Shown piece after piece: positions 54,801 to 63,791 of a DNA stretch of 64,000 bases. The notes beneath the pieces are model-generated. The model was not told the DNA's origin, ran no database searches, and worked only from the letters and a program-made list of their open reading frames with translations. The stretch covers positions 1,140,001 to 1,204,000 of the forward strand of contig NZ_CP036536.1 of NCBI RefSeq assembly GCF_005222225.1, given 5' to 3'. This DNA comes from Salinimonas lutimaris. GTDB lineage: Bacteria; Pseudomonadota; Gammaproteobacteria; Enterobacterales; Alteromonadaceae. Both the position numbers and the translations under genes were made by a program. How positions within the stretch are numbered: position 1 is the stretch's first letter; each line of letters begins with the position of its first letter.

Positions 54801-54934
54801 ACTGGAGCGTATTGTTTCAGGTGAACAACCTGACCGATGAGCCCACCAAGAGCTATTTCTCATCACCAGAACAAACCGGAACGATTCAGTTCTTTGGTAC
54901 CCAGTACTACCTGGGGATGACATATCAGCTATGA
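51890..54934 (+). CDS. TonB-dependent receptor (maltodextrin/starch-type)
   Basis: 1014 residues from the ATG at 51890, which directly precedes a signal peptide (PNAICVALLAGGLSLASLEA) and has AAGGA 10 bases upstream. The plug domain (about 60-185) has DLGGLPDVSMADALTRLPGI and EINIRGLSGDFVFSTLNGRE. A 22-strand barrel follows, with GGYIRGVEVAYTQIYDMLPG and the TonB C-terminal block NLTDEPTKSYFSSP. Large receptors of this type import oligosaccharides across the outer membrane. The pullulanase gene lies 68 bp downstream and the shared operator links it to amylase, so alpha-glucans are the likely ligand. Confidence 0.9.
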   Translation: MNMHFKPNAICVALLAGGLSLASLEASAQQQPDTPAASDDIDEVEVIEVKGFSTSLIKSLNQKRFGDTVSEQISADDLGGLPDVSMADALTRLPGISAVRTGGQAAEINIRGLSGDFVFSTLNGREQVSTSGSRSIEFDQYPSELITSAAVYKSPKASLIEGGVAGTVELQTASPLAIDEKYKFSANVRGMYNDRADEVSDATEFGHRVSFSWQGKFLDDTLGASLGFARLFQPSVSSQFVGFAYDQQADVDGLPDDTDLSGDCPECELISSGFEMQHKGGEETRDGYVAAIEWAPLDNFTLKADAFYSRFDSEAFARGFRVQLGGNQVGITNPVIVNNNVIGGTFTRNDNSFTRVELVNDDNQDFDEIASFGVKADWRITDDLSAQFDISRSQAQSDFRNGLLWSLVGEDATVANPVIDENVQIAYQLNGENLPDVAFNQADAFTDIDRVMVSKYGIYPYYNEDELDAYRADFQYYLDMPVLSGLEFGYRYSDREYTNQRSVFEYGNDGAFSVSEPPLRLTSDMVEQVDWASEFSYFPSYLSIDLNQALGAWFPEGIPQPVQTWGPGAEGVINGPGTGPNTAWSVQESGTVFETVNAAYLMANINTEIADIPVTGNVGVRYVRTKQSSTTLQRATQLVTDPLTNTSVEISDPTAGAQNITDEAGLINNFYRPAVLTHEYTDVLPSINLNFKLTDNTQLRMAAAKVMGRAPINRFAANASTTVEEITAFQDRDSGEITLSKEFAEVNGSARNSPYLEPFYATQYDISWEWYFDESEGALVLAGFYKNIDSFIENIAIEPYDFEGNGFVVPDSVDVPVFLEPEFTGQEPELVLDGNGSPVFVTVPTQNGQYETAINNAEGGYIRGVEVAYTQIYDMLPGMLSGLGLSASYSFTESEIQRTLSDGVYSSRLPGLSENVATVTVFWEYEGFETRLSGRYRDQFVSQQVAVNDQTVNFASELVVDYQAAYEINDNWSVLFQVNNLTDEPTKSYFSSPEQTGTIQFFGTQYYLGMTYQL

Positions 54935-55002
54935 ACACATTTTTCCCTGATAACCACCGGCTGAAGCCGGTGGCGGTAACTCCAGATTTAAAGGAATACA
55001 CT

Positions 55003-58000
55003 ATGATGACCTGGAACCGGGTAGGCAGCCTGCTGCTGATACTCTGTGCACTAACCCTTACCGGCTGCGGTGGCTCGGATGTCGAGTCGGGCAGTAATGA
55101 TCTTCTTACCTGTGATGTACCCAATGTGCCCAACGCGGCGGGGACTGCCTGCGAACCCCCGCCACCGATAGAATGTGAGGCGCCGCTGGTGCCTAATGAA
55201 GCCAATGATGAGTGCGTTAATGGCGCTGATCCGTCGCTGGCCGATCCCGTCTTTTTCCCCGCCGAAAATCAGGCGGTATTGTACTACAACCGGGCCGATG
55301 TGGATGCGGATAACTCACCCAGTGACCCGGCGTATGAAGGCTGGCGTTTGCATACCTGGAATAACGAGGAATGCGATGCCTACGCTGATGCGGATACCGA
55401 CTGGGCCAACGGGCGGGTGCATGACGGTATTGATCCGAATTACGGGGCGTACTGGATTTTGGACTTAAAACCGGATTACGGCAGCTGTCATAACTTTATT
55501 ATTCACATCGGTACTGACGCCGACGGTAAAGAGCTGGGCGGCGGTGACTTTAAAGGCTCGCTGATTCAGGATGATGAACGCTTCACCCGCATGAACTTCA
55601 CCCTCTCTGGTGAGGCGCGTATCTTTGAATATCCGCTGTTGTCGCTGGGCGAGCAGCCTGTGGCCATTGAAGGCCGTGCGGCGCACTGGCTGGATGCCAC
55701 TACCTTGTTGTGGAACGCACCGGAAGAAGTCAGTTATGTCAAATTGCACTATTCGGCCAGTGCCGGCCTTAAAGCCACCCTGGAAGAGGGCCTGAACGGC
55801 GATACCCTGGAGCTGATGAGCGCCACACTGAGTCAGGAGCAAAGTGACCGGGCCCCGCATCTGGCGAGTCTGGCGGCGTGGCAGGGCAACTGGGAAGACG
55901 CGGAAGCCAAAACCGTACTGACTACCCAGGTAGTACTGGCAGGTTACAATGCTGAGGATAAGCTGGTTGCCGCCACCGGTATTCAGCCGCCACTGGTACT
56001 TGATGCACTATACACCCAGGGCGAGAACGATGCCGATGAAGCGCAGCTGGGAGCACTGTATACCGACAGTGGTATCAGCGCTGCCCTGTGGGCGCCCACC
56101 GCACAGGCGGTGTCACTGCTGATTTATAATGAGGACAAAACCCTTAACCGTCGCGAAACAATGAGCCGGGATGATAACACCGGTGTCTGGCGGTTTGACG
56201 GCGACACTGCGCTGGACCGCGCTCTGTATCGTTACGAAGTGGTGGTATATCACCCTAATACAGAAGTGATTGAAACCTTGCTGCTGACCGACCCGTACTC
56301 GCATTCGGTGAGCACCAACGGGCGTTTTTCCCGCTTTATTAACCTGGCAGATGAAGACTTAAAACCAGACGGCTGGGACAGTCACACTATTCCGGTGGTA
56401 AATAACCCTGAAGATGCGGTGATCTACGAAGGCCATATTCGTGAGTTCAGTGCGCTGGATGAGTCGGTCAGTGAACAGAACCGCGGCAAATACCTGGCCT
56501 TTACCGAGGCCAACAGTAACCCGGTACGTCATCTGCAAACACTGGTAGAGGCTGGGCTGAATTACTTCCATGTGATGCCGGCAGCGGATATTGCCACCAT
56601 TGAGGAAGATACCAGCAAAACCGTGAATCTGTATGACACGGTGGGTAAGTTATGTCAGCTCAACCGGGATGCTCAGGTTTGTACGCAGGAGTCACCGGAT
56701 GCGGTACTACTGGATGTTTTTAATAGCTATGATCCCCTTCAGGAAGCGGTGAAAGCACAGGCGCTGGTGCAGGATATGCGTCGTGTTGATCAGTTTAACT
56801 GGGGCTATGATCCGCATCATTACACCACGCCGGAAGGCAGCTATGCCAGTGACCCGGAAGGTATTGCCCGGATTAAGGAAATGCGTGCCATGATTCAGGC
56901 ATTGCACGAAATGGGCCTGCGGGTGGCACTGGATGTGGTGTACAACCATACAGCCTCATCCGGCGTGTTTGCTAACTCAGTACTGGACAAAGCCGTACCG
57001 GGTTATTACCACCGCTATGAAGTGGATACCGGCGTTATTGTGCAGGAAACCTGCTGTGAAGACACTGAGCCACGCAATGTAATGATGGAAAAGCTGATTC
57101 ACGACTCGCTGCTGACCTGGACCGAGCATTATAAATATGATTCGTTTCGCTTTGACATTATGAGTCAGGGCTCAAAAGATATGATGCTGCGTCTGCGCGA
57201 GGCGGTTCAGGCAATTGATGAAGATAACTACTTCTATGGCGAAGGCTGGCCGCGCATTGACCGCGGATTTGAAATGGCCGTCCAGCAGAATATGTCCGGC
57301 ACGCAAATCGGCACATTCAACGACCGGATTCGCGAAGCTGTGCGTCAGGGTAATATTTTTAATCCTGAATCAGATGCGCTGCTAAGCGATCAGGACAAGC
57401 TGAAGATGGGCATGGCGGGTACGCTCAAAGACTTCATTCTGGAAACCTCTACCGGTTCGGCCGGTGCCACCAGTAATCTGGGCGGCTATGCTGAAGACCC
57501 GGCGGACATTATCAACTATGTGTCCAAGCACGATAACGAAACCTTGTGGGATCAGCTCAACTACACCTTACCGGCAGATATTACGCTGGCCGAGCGGGTA
57601 CGGGCCCAGAATGTGGCAGGCGGCGTGATGCTGATGTCGCAGGGGATCCCGTTTTTGCAACTGGGCGGCGACTTTCTGCGCTCAAAATCGATGGATCGCA
57701 ACACCTATGATGCCGGTGACTGGTTTACCTATGTGGACTTTACCTTCAATACCAATAACTGGAATGTAGGCTTACCACTGGCTGAGGATAACGAAGCCCG
57801 CTGGGAAGAAATGGGCCGGTTTATTTATGATGCGGACCGTCAGGTCAGCATGACGGATATTGAGTATGCCTCGCAAATCTTTAATGAACTACTGCGCATT
57901 CGTACCCAAAGCCCGCTGTTCCGGCTGACCACAGCACAGGACATTATAGACCGGGTTGGCTTTCATAATATTGGTGCGCGCCAGCAAAAAGGTCTGATTG

Positions 58001-59316
58001 CCATGAGTCTTGACGATGGGCTGGGGACGGACGAACAGCCACGCACGGATCTTGACCCTAACGCTGATGCATTGATGGTACTGGTAAACACCGGTTACGA
58101 AGAAGCCTCAATGACGGTCAATACCGCAACCGGGTTTATGCTGCACAGCGAGCACATGAACTCGGTGGACGCAGCCATTAGCAGTGCCACTTTTACCGAA
58201 GGTGATGATGGTAACGGCACGTTTACGGTACCTGCACTGAGTATTGTGGTATTTGTCAAACCGCAATCTGGCAGTCAGGGAACGGGGCTGTCCGCCTACG
58301 CAACGTCAGGAGCGCCGGATGTGGTCCCGTTTGGTGATACCACCTTGTATGTGCGCGGCAGCTTTAATAACTGGGAGCCGGCTAACCCGATGGCCTATCG
58401 CGGCGATGGCATTTATTCAACCGTGGTGACCCTTGAACAGGGCGTGACTTACGAGTTTAAACTGGCCGATGCAAACTGGGAAAGCATTAACCTGGGCGGC
58501 GGTGATGTCAGTGTGGTGACCGAAGATGAGCCGCTGCTGCTAAACGGTGGTGATAATCTGGTGTTCACACCGGCTAGCCAGACAACATGGCGATTTATTC
58601 TGGATGCCAGTGATGTCAGCGCGCCGGTACTGACGGTAGAAAATGATGACATTTATGCCGGTACGGAGGTCTTCCTGCGTGGTGATATGACCGATTGGGG
58701 CACCAGTGCGCCGTTTACCTATCGTAATGGCCGGGTTTACCGTGTTGCCATGGATCTGGCGCCGGGCACGTATGGCTTTAAGGTGGCATCAGAAGACTGG
58801 TCGACGGTAAACTTTGGTGCGCTGAGCAGTGCAGACAGTGACACTCAGCTGGTACCGGGAAGTGTACTGCCGGTGGCCGCCACTAACGACAACCTGTCGG
58901 TCACTATCACTGAAAATGGCCGCTATGTATTTGCCTTTGATGTATCTGATTTAGCTAACCCACAGGTGGGCGTGTTTAAAGAAGACTTCTTTGGTCAGAC
59001 CGAGGTCTTTTTACGTGGTGCGATGAATGGCTGGAGTGCTGAAGACCAGTTTACGTATCAGGGCGAAGGACTATACACCCTGCAGGTAGAGCTTAGCGAA
59101 GGGGCCACCGAATTTAAGGTCGCCTCTGAAGACTGGGCTACGGTGAATTTGGGTAACCCCAATGAGGCGGCGACTAACAAGGTATTGCCGGGGCTGCCTA
59201 AAACACTGGGCAGCAGCAACAATAACCTGCTGATTGATGTACCAGCCGGATTGTACGAGTTTTCCGTACAGGGGCCAAACTGGACTGCACCAACACTGAC
59301 TGTCACAGCGCTCTAG
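55003..59316 (+). CDS. pulA: Pullulanase-type alpha-1,6-glucosidase lipoprotein
   Basis: 1437 residues from the ATG at 55003 (AAGGA seven bases upstream). Lipobox LTLTGCGG gives a lipidated Cys near residue 22. A Cys-rich stretch leads to a CBM41/PUD-like module (about 80-210, GWRLHTWNNEECDAY), a CBM48-like module (about 340-435), then GH13: VALDVVYNHTASSG, DSFRFDIMSQGS (nucleophile Asp), YFYGEGWP (acid/base Glu), YVSKHDNETLWD. After the catalytic part come three tandem modules of about 105 residues, each starting near LYVRGSFNNW, VFLRGDMTDW or VFLRGAMNGW. Debranches pullulan and starch at the cell surface. Confidence 0.94.
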   Translation: MMTWNRVGSLLLILCALTLTGCGGSDVESGSNDLLTCDVPNVPNAAGTACEPPPPIECEAPLVPNEANDECVNGADPSLADPVFFPAENQAVLYYNRADVDADNSPSDPAYEGWRLHTWNNEECDAYADADTDWANGRVHDGIDPNYGAYWILDLKPDYGSCHNFIIHIGTDADGKELGGGDFKGSLIQDDERFTRMNFTLSGEARIFEYPLLSLGEQPVAIEGRAAHWLDATTLLWNAPEEVSYVKLHYSASAGLKATLEEGLNGDTLELMSATLSQEQSDRAPHLASLAAWQGNWEDAEAKTVLTTQVVLAGYNAEDKLVAATGIQPPLVLDALYTQGENDADEAQLGALYTDSGISAALWAPTAQAVSLLIYNEDKTLNRRETMSRDDNTGVWRFDGDTALDRALYRYEVVVYHPNTEVIETLLLTDPYSHSVSTNGRFSRFINLADEDLKPDGWDSHTIPVVNNPEDAVIYEGHIREFSALDESVSEQNRGKYLAFTEANSNPVRHLQTLVEAGLNYFHVMPAADIATIEEDTSKTVNLYDTVGKLCQLNRDAQVCTQESPDAVLLDVFNSYDPLQEAVKAQALVQDMRRVDQFNWGYDPHHYTTPEGSYASDPEGIARIKEMRAMIQALHEMGLRVALDVVYNHTASSGVFANSVLDKAVPGYYHRYEVDTGVIVQETCCEDTEPRNVMMEKLIHDSLLTWTEHYKYDSFRFDIMSQGSKDMMLRLREAVQAIDEDNYFYGEGWPRIDRGFEMAVQQNMSGTQIGTFNDRIREAVRQGNIFNPESDALLSDQDKLKMGMAGTLKDFILETSTGSAGATSNLGGYAEDPADIINYVSKHDNETLWDQLNYTLPADITLAERVRAQNVAGGVMLMSQGIPFLQLGGDFLRSKSMDRNTYDAGDWFTYVDFTFNTNNWNVGLPLAEDNEARWEEMGRFIYDADRQVSMTDIEYASQIFNELLRIRTQSPLFRLTTAQDIIDRVGFHNIGARQQKGLIAMSLDDGLGTDEQPRTDLDPNADALMVLVNTGYEEASMTVNTATGFMLHSEHMNSVDAAISSATFTEGDDGNGTFTVPALSIVVFVKPQSGSQGTGLSAYATSGAPDVVPFGDTTLYVRGSFNNWEPANPMAYRGDGIYSTVVTLEQGVTYEFKLADANWESINLGGGDVSVVTEDEPLLLNGGDNLVFTPASQTTWRFILDASDVSAPVLTVENDDIYAGTEVFLRGDMTDWGTSAPFTYRNGRVYRVAMDLAPGTYGFKVASEDWSTVNFGALSSADSDTQLVPGSVLPVAATNDNLSVTITENGRYVFAFDVSDLANPQVGVFKEDFFGQTEVFLRGAMNGWSAEDQFTYQGEGLYTLQVELSEGATEFKVASEDWATVNLGNPNEAATNKVLPGLPKTLGSSNNNLLIDVPAGLYEFSVQGPNWTAPTLTVTAL

Positions 59317-59334
59317 TTGCAGTCACACTAAAAA

Positions 59335-59367
59335 ACGCCCGGGCAGGTTACTGTCCGGGCGTTTTTC
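59335..59367. terminator. Bidirectional terminator between pullulanase and EamA genes
   Basis: AACGCCCGGGCAG with CTGTCCGGGCGTT, flanked by A residues on one side and T residues on the other, serves both convergent genes. Confidence 0.87.
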
Positions 59368-59387
59368 TTTACTTATCGCCGTTCATA

Positions 59388-60278
59388 TTACACCCCAGCC
59401 TGTACCGGTTGTTTACGGCGGCGCAGCGCGGGCACGGCGCGGTACAAAATCAGAGCCAGCAGAATCAGGCCGCTGCCGGTAAGTTTGTAAGCCGACAGTG
59501 TCTCGGCGTATACCATCACACTTAACACCACTGTCCATACCGGCTCCAGCAACATAATGAGCGCGGCATTTGACGACGAGCAGTATTTTTGTCCCGTGGT
59601 TTGCAGCAGATATCGAATGCTGGTGGCAAGTACGGTGGAAAGCAAAAACCAGCCCCAGATATCCGCGCCGATCTGATCCGGCCAGGTTTCGGTGAGCAAC
59701 GACGCCAGTAAACCTACCAGGCCAGTTACAAATAACTGTACGGTGGTAAGGACCAACGGTTTTACCTTGCGCGACAACCGGCCGTTTAATGAAAAATACA
59801 GTGCCAGTAAAATAGCTGCCGCCATAAACCAGGTTTGATTGACCGACAGCCGCCAGGGCTGCCCGGGCGTGTAGGACAAAAACAGCAGTCCGGTCATGGC
59901 CACCGGCAGCGCCAGCCAGAAGATACCGGCTGGTTTTTCTTTAAACAGCGGCCAGGCCAGCAATGGTACAATCAGCATCGACAGACTCATAATAAAGGCG
60001 CCTTCACCTAATGTGTCGCTTACCGCAATGCCGTGAATCCAGCAATTAATCGACAAACCCAGCGTCAGCCCGATACCGGCTGCCCGGATTAAGTCTGAAC
60101 GTGCGCTGCGCAAAATATCTTTATAACAAAATAACGCCAGTAACGTGGACGCCAGCACAAAGCGAATGCCGATAAAGCCAAACGGTGGCATGCCATTAAC
60201 CGTTTCTTTTGAAAATACCCAGCCAGCTGCAGCCAGCAGTGCAGTAGCCACTAAAATGAGTTCAGGACGCTTTGTAAT
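59388..60278 (-). CDS. EamA/DMT family transporter, apparent ATT start
   Basis: About 296 residues with 10 membrane segments in two EamA halves (GFIGIRFVLASTLLALF; SSSNAALIMLLEPVWTVVLS). The first ATG/GTG option is a GTG at 60251, which starts inside TM1 and has no ribosome binding site. An ATT at 60278 has AAGGAG exactly six bases upstream and yields (M)TKRPELILVATALLAAAGWV, a complete first helix of normal form. I therefore chose the ATT. DMT carriers export or import small metabolites; substrate unknown. Confidence 0.8.
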   Translation of the reverse strand: MTKRPELILVATALLAAAGWVFSKETVNGMPPFGFIGIRFVLASTLLALFCYKDILRSARSDLIRAAGIGLTLGLSINCWIHGIAVSDTLGEGAFIMSLSMLIVPLLAWPLFKEKPAGIFWLALPVAMTGLLFLSYTPGQPWRLSVNQTWFMAAAILLALYFSLNGRLSRKVKPLVLTTVQLFVTGLVGLLASLLTETWPDQIGADIWGWFLLSTVLATSIRYLLQTTGQKYCSSSNAALIMLLEPVWTVVLSVMVYAETLSAYKLTGSGLILLALILYRAVPALRRRKQPVQAGV

Positions 60279-60555
60279 GGGAGTCTCCTTACGACAATGA
60301 AAAGCCAGAACCGGTGTTATTAAACAAAGGCCACCAGAGCGGGCCTGCAGACAGGGAAAAAATACACAGAAAAAGCAGACTGTCAGGCTGCCACTGCGGC
60401 ACCATGACTCACACCTTACAAGTTATAAAAAGGCGAAGGCAGACCTAAAGTCTGTATGCAATTAGAAAGGATCGTACCCGGTTAAGGGATAAACTCAACT
60501 GCTTAACCGGGCAGAAAGATGAACACGTCAATACACGCGCTGAACGAAAGACCGG
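60279..60555. other. Intergenic region, no gene seen
   Basis: About 277 bp between the EamA gene and the cupin gene, both on the minus strand. It contains the EamA promoter region and ribosome binding site but no supported gene or hairpin terminator. Confidence 0.4.
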
Positions 60556-61371
60556 TTATTGGGTCAGTTGGTACTGACCGTTTGAGCGGATATACAGCTG
60601 TGTATCCTGAGTGGCAGTAAACACATGTTGATGGGTATCCCTGGAGCTAAAATAGCTACCCGGTGTCAGGTCTTTATCTTCGTTGTTAAATGCATAATCC
60701 AGCGCACCGCCAATCACTACAGCGCGAAACTCAGGGGCCTGGGTGTTAAGCGTCAGCTTGCTACCGGCAGGAATGTTTAGCATTGCTCCGGTGTAGCGCT
60801 GGTTATCCGCATGCTGCTCTGCCCATAAAACACTGTACCTGGCATCAGTATCACCCACCACTTTGCTGGTCTGACTGGTTTGCCAGGCCATATTGGTCAC
60901 ATCAATATTAATCGGGCGCTCACCGTTATCAAACGCTTTATCTGTGGGCTTAACCAGATACGGGCCGTGATTGATCTCCAGATACGCCATATTTTGCTGA
61001 CCTTCAGCAGCGGTGACATGAGACTCGCCCGCTGGTTGCTGCCAGTATGAACCGGCGGGCATCCACATTTCTTTGGCTTTCGGATCATCGTTATGTAGCT
61101 GGCCTTCAATCACAATAGCGCGGTAAGTAATGTTGTGAATATGCGGTGGCGATGAAAATCCTTTTTTAAACTTAACCAGCATACCGGTAGCGACATCTTT
61201 TGTACGATCGCCCCATAAATCAGCTGCGCCCGGACTTTTATCACCCCGGGCCGGATTCAGGTAGCCCCAGTCAACATCATCAGCAGTGGTGACTGTGGCG
61301 TTGTCTGCCCTGGCGACCCCTGTTACCACTAAACTACCAAGCAGTGAGCTAAAGATTAAAGAATGTTTCAT
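60556..61371 (-). CDS. DUF4437 cupin-domain secreted protein
   Basis: 271 residues with a signal peptide ending ...VTGVARA. Two cupin-like repeats follow: MLVKFKKGFSSPPHIHNITYRAIVIEG (His-rich metal-binding strand) with SYWQQPAGESHVT, and a second MLNIPAGSKLTLNTQAPEFRAVVIGG with SYFSSRDTHQHVFT. This matches DUF4437, which belongs to the ChrR-like cupin superfamily. Function unknown. It is in the periplasm if the signal is cleaved. Transcribed alone. Confidence 0.82.
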   Translation of the reverse strand: MKHSLIFSSLLGSLVVTGVARADNATVTTADDVDWGYLNPARGDKSPGAADLWGDRTKDVATGMLVKFKKGFSSPPHIHNITYRAIVIEGQLHNDDPKAKEMWMPAGSYWQQPAGESHVTAAEGQQNMAYLEINHGPYLVKPTDKAFDNGERPINIDVTNMAWQTSQTSKVVGDTDARYSVLWAEQHADNQRYTGAMLNIPAGSKLTLNTQAPEFRAVVIGGALDYAFNNEDKDLTPGSYFSSRDTHQHVFTATQDTQLYIRSNGQYQLTQ

Positions 61372-61500
61372 AGTGCCTCTGAATGGGTAAAGATGTCACC
61401 ATATCCTAAAGCGCGGACCCGAAAACCAGCCTGGCCGGTGAATCACTTTCAATAGATAATTGAGAATCCCCAACCCGTTGTGTTTATGCTGACGCTGGCC

Positions 61501-62031
61501 TTAATCTGACTGAGGCTCCGGTTGTGGTCGGAGGTGTTGCTGAACCTGACTGGCATCAAAGCTATTGCCGTCAGCCGGCTTTTCGCCACGCCCCAGGGTA
61601 ATTTGCAGCACACTTTCTATTTCACTTTGCTGGGTGCCGCCTACAAAAATACCACTGGACAATTGTGCGGTGGGATACAACGCCGTGCGGCACGAAATCG
61701 CCCCGCACTCAGTGACCCGCGCATAACGCTGGCTAAATCCGAATTCCGGACTGGTCTGAGCCTGCTCTTTATCGATCAGCGTTTCCTGATGATTTACCGT
61801 AAACCACGGATAGCCGGCTTCAAGGGTAACTTCCGCAGCTCTTAACATGGCATAGTCCATCGCCTTGGCCTTGTCATCGCCCCGGGCTTTGAAATGGATT
61901 CGATACTGGGTATCGCTAAGCTGGCTTTGGCTATAGCCAAACCCACCATTTTTAGCCTCGCGATAATCGGGCTGGCTGGCGCAGCCGGTTAGCAGCACGC
62001 CGGCTACCAGTAAAGGGATGCATAATTTCAT
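61501..62031 (-). CDS. Lipoprotein of unknown function
   Basis: 176 residues from the ATG at 62031, with AGGAG five bases upstream; the frame opens at 62088 but the extra residues are charged and unconserved. Lipobox LLVAGVLLTGCASQ. The middle FGYSQSQLSDTQYRIHFKAR and the following AMDYAMLRAAEVTLEAGYPWF match a widespread small lipoprotein type often labelled CC0125/CC1285 family. The function is not known. Its sorting signal (Ala after Cys) suggests outer-membrane attachment. Confidence 0.78.
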   Translation of the reverse strand: MKLCIPLLVAGVLLTGCASQPDYREAKNGGFGYSQSQLSDTQYRIHFKARGDDKAKAMDYAMLRAAEVTLEAGYPWFTVNHQETLIDKEQAQTSPEFGFSQRYARVTECGAISCRTALYPTAQLSSGIFVGGTQQSEIESVLQITLGRGEKPADGNSFDASQVQQHLRPQPEPQSD

Positions 62032-62239
62032 GGAGGCTCCTGTGCAGCGGTGACGATAGGATTTACGTTGTCGCTCGCACTTTTTCACTGAATAAATACG
62101 TATTAGCTAATTTTTACCTTGCCAGAACAAAAGCGGTTCATGTTTTGATACATCTTACCGGCTATTTAGTGCCCCCTGTTGCCGGTAAATGCGGTATAAA
62201 AAGCATCCACTTATCGCAACAGTTAAAGGCAACAGTACG

Positions 62240-62818
62240 ATGACATCAGGATTAAAAAAACACGGACAGGCACTTATGATGGCCACCGCTTTGATATGTC
62301 ACGCGGGTCTGGCGGTGGGTAAAACCGGTGAGGCGACAGGCACCGGCGAAGCGGCAGGGGCGATAGACACGATTGAAAATTATCAGGTGAACAGCCCGAC
62401 CATGATCAGTGCCGGACAGCCAGCCCCTGCGCACTTTGCCGCCTTTAAAGCCATGGGCGTTGACCAGGTAATTGATCTTATTCCTGGTGATCGCCGTGCT
62501 GAGCAGCAGTTGGTGCATGGCCTGGGAATGGAATATCACAATATTCAGGTAGTCTGGGATAATCCCACCCTGGCTAATTTTCAGGACTACGTGGCGGTTA
62601 TGCAGCAAACTCAGGGACAGGGGGAACGGGTGCTTACCCATTGTCGTAAAAACTGGCGGGGCGCGGTGTTTACCTATTTATACCGGGTCACCCAATTAGG
62701 TGAAGCTGATGCAGTAGCCAGACAGGACTTAGCCACTACCTGGCAGCCCAATGAAACCTGGCAGGCGTTTATCGAAAAGGTAAAAAAGGCGTATGCTTCG
62801 TCACCACAGGCAGACTAA
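62240..62818 (+). CDS. Secreted dual-specificity-phosphatase-like protein
   Basis: 192 residues from the ATG at 62240, followed by a signal peptide (ALMMATALICHAGLAVG). The domain resembles the beta-lactamase hydrolase-like/DUF442 phosphatase group: SAGQPAPAHFAAFKAMGVDQ, VIDLIPGDRR, then the P-loop-like VLTHCRKNWRGAVFTYLYR with Cys and Arg in a CxxxxR spacing. Members are cysteine-phosphatase-like; activity here is unproven. An upstream ATG at 62189 lacks a signal peptide fit. Next to glsA, same strand, with 55 bp between. Confidence 0.72.
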   Translation: MTSGLKKHGQALMMATALICHAGLAVGKTGEATGTGEAAGAIDTIENYQVNSPTMISAGQPAPAHFAAFKAMGVDQVIDLIPGDRRAEQQLVHGLGMEYHNIQVVWDNPTLANFQDYVAVMQQTQGQGERVLTHCRKNWRGAVFTYLYRVTQLGEADAVARQDLATTWQPNETWQAFIEKVKKAYASSPQAD

Positions 62819-62873
62819 CCCTGTTAAACTAATGAGCTGACGGTTCAACCATTAACAAAAAGGCCCGACATTC

Positions 62874-63791
62874 ATGCACGCGATGCAGTCTTTGCTGGAT
62901 GATATTTACCGAGAAGTCTTACCCTTGATGGGGCAGGGGAAAGTTGCCGACTACATACCGGCACTGGCCTGTGTTCCGCCTGATCAGTTTGGCATTGCCA
63001 TTTGCGACAATAACGGGCGCACCTGCAGTGTAGGTGATGCTGCCACGCCGTTTTCAATTCAGAGTATTTCCAAGGTATTTAACCTGGTGCTGGCAATGAA
63101 TCATTACGGTGAAGGGCTATGGCAGCGGGTCGGCTGTGAGCCCTCGGGGTTGCCGTTTAATTCTCTGGTGCAGCTGGAATATGAAAATGGCATACCTCGC
63201 AATCCGTTTATCAATGCCGGTGCACTGGCCATCAGTGATATGAATCAGTCACGGTTTGCCTCGCCTCATCTGGCCATCAGGGATTTTATCCGCCGGGTGT
63301 CCGGTAATCCCGATATCAGTGCAAACCACGAGGTGGCTGATTCTGAATATGAACACCGGGCCCGCAATGCGGCCAGTGCATATCTGATGAAAGCCTTTAA
63401 TAACTTTGAAAATGAAGTGGAAGATGTACTGTATAGTTACTTTTATAACTGTGCACTGGAGATGACCTGTGTTGATCTGGCCAAGGCCAGTAACTTTCTG
63501 GCCAATCGCGGCTATTGTGAGTTTTCTGATGAACGCATTTTAAGCAGCGCCCAGACCAGTCAGGTTAATGCACTGCTGGCTACCAGCGGCATGTATAACG
63601 AAGCCGGCAGCTTTGCATTTCAGGTTGGCCTGCCCGGCAAAAGCGGTGTGGGGGGAGGAATTATCGCGGTTGTGCCCGGGCGGTTTTCTATCTGTGTGTT
63701 TTCCCCTGCGCTCAATACCATGGGTAACTCTACGCAGGGCGTAGCTGCGCTGACATCTCTGACCCGGCGCATTAACTGGTCGGTGTATTAA
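62874..63791 (+). CDS. glsA: Glutaminase
   Basis: 305 residues of the serine-dependent beta-lactamase-like glutaminase family, converting glutamine to glutamate and ammonia. Nucleophile Ser and general base Lys are in [13 protein letters not shown] (SxxK, about residues 60-72). Other family blocks: [33 protein letters not shown], and the C-terminal [20 protein letters not shown]. Size matches E. coli YneH-type enzymes. The start could also be the ATG at 62883. Its stop overlaps the convergent neighbour by 4 bases. Confidence 0.95.
   Translation: MHAMQSLLDDIYREVLPLMGQGKVADYIPALACVPPDQFGIAICDNNGRTCSVGDAATPFSIQSISKVFNLVLAMNHYGEGLWQRVGCEPSGLPFNSLVQLEYENGIPRNPFINAGALAISDMNQSRFASPHLAIRDFIRRVSGNPDISANHEVADSEYEHRARNAASAYLMKAFNNFENEVEDVLYSYFYNCALEMTCVDLAKASNFLANRGYCEFSDERILSSAQTSQVNALLATSGMYNEAGSFAFQVGLPGKSGVGGGIIAVVPGRFSICVFSPALNTMGNSTQGVAALTSLTRRINWSVY

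Noticed and set aside
62091..62110. AATACGTATT before the lipoprotein gene as a third copy of the glucan operator
   Set aside because: Only the central 8-9 bases match and flanks differ from the 17-bp site, so chance is a sufficient explanation.
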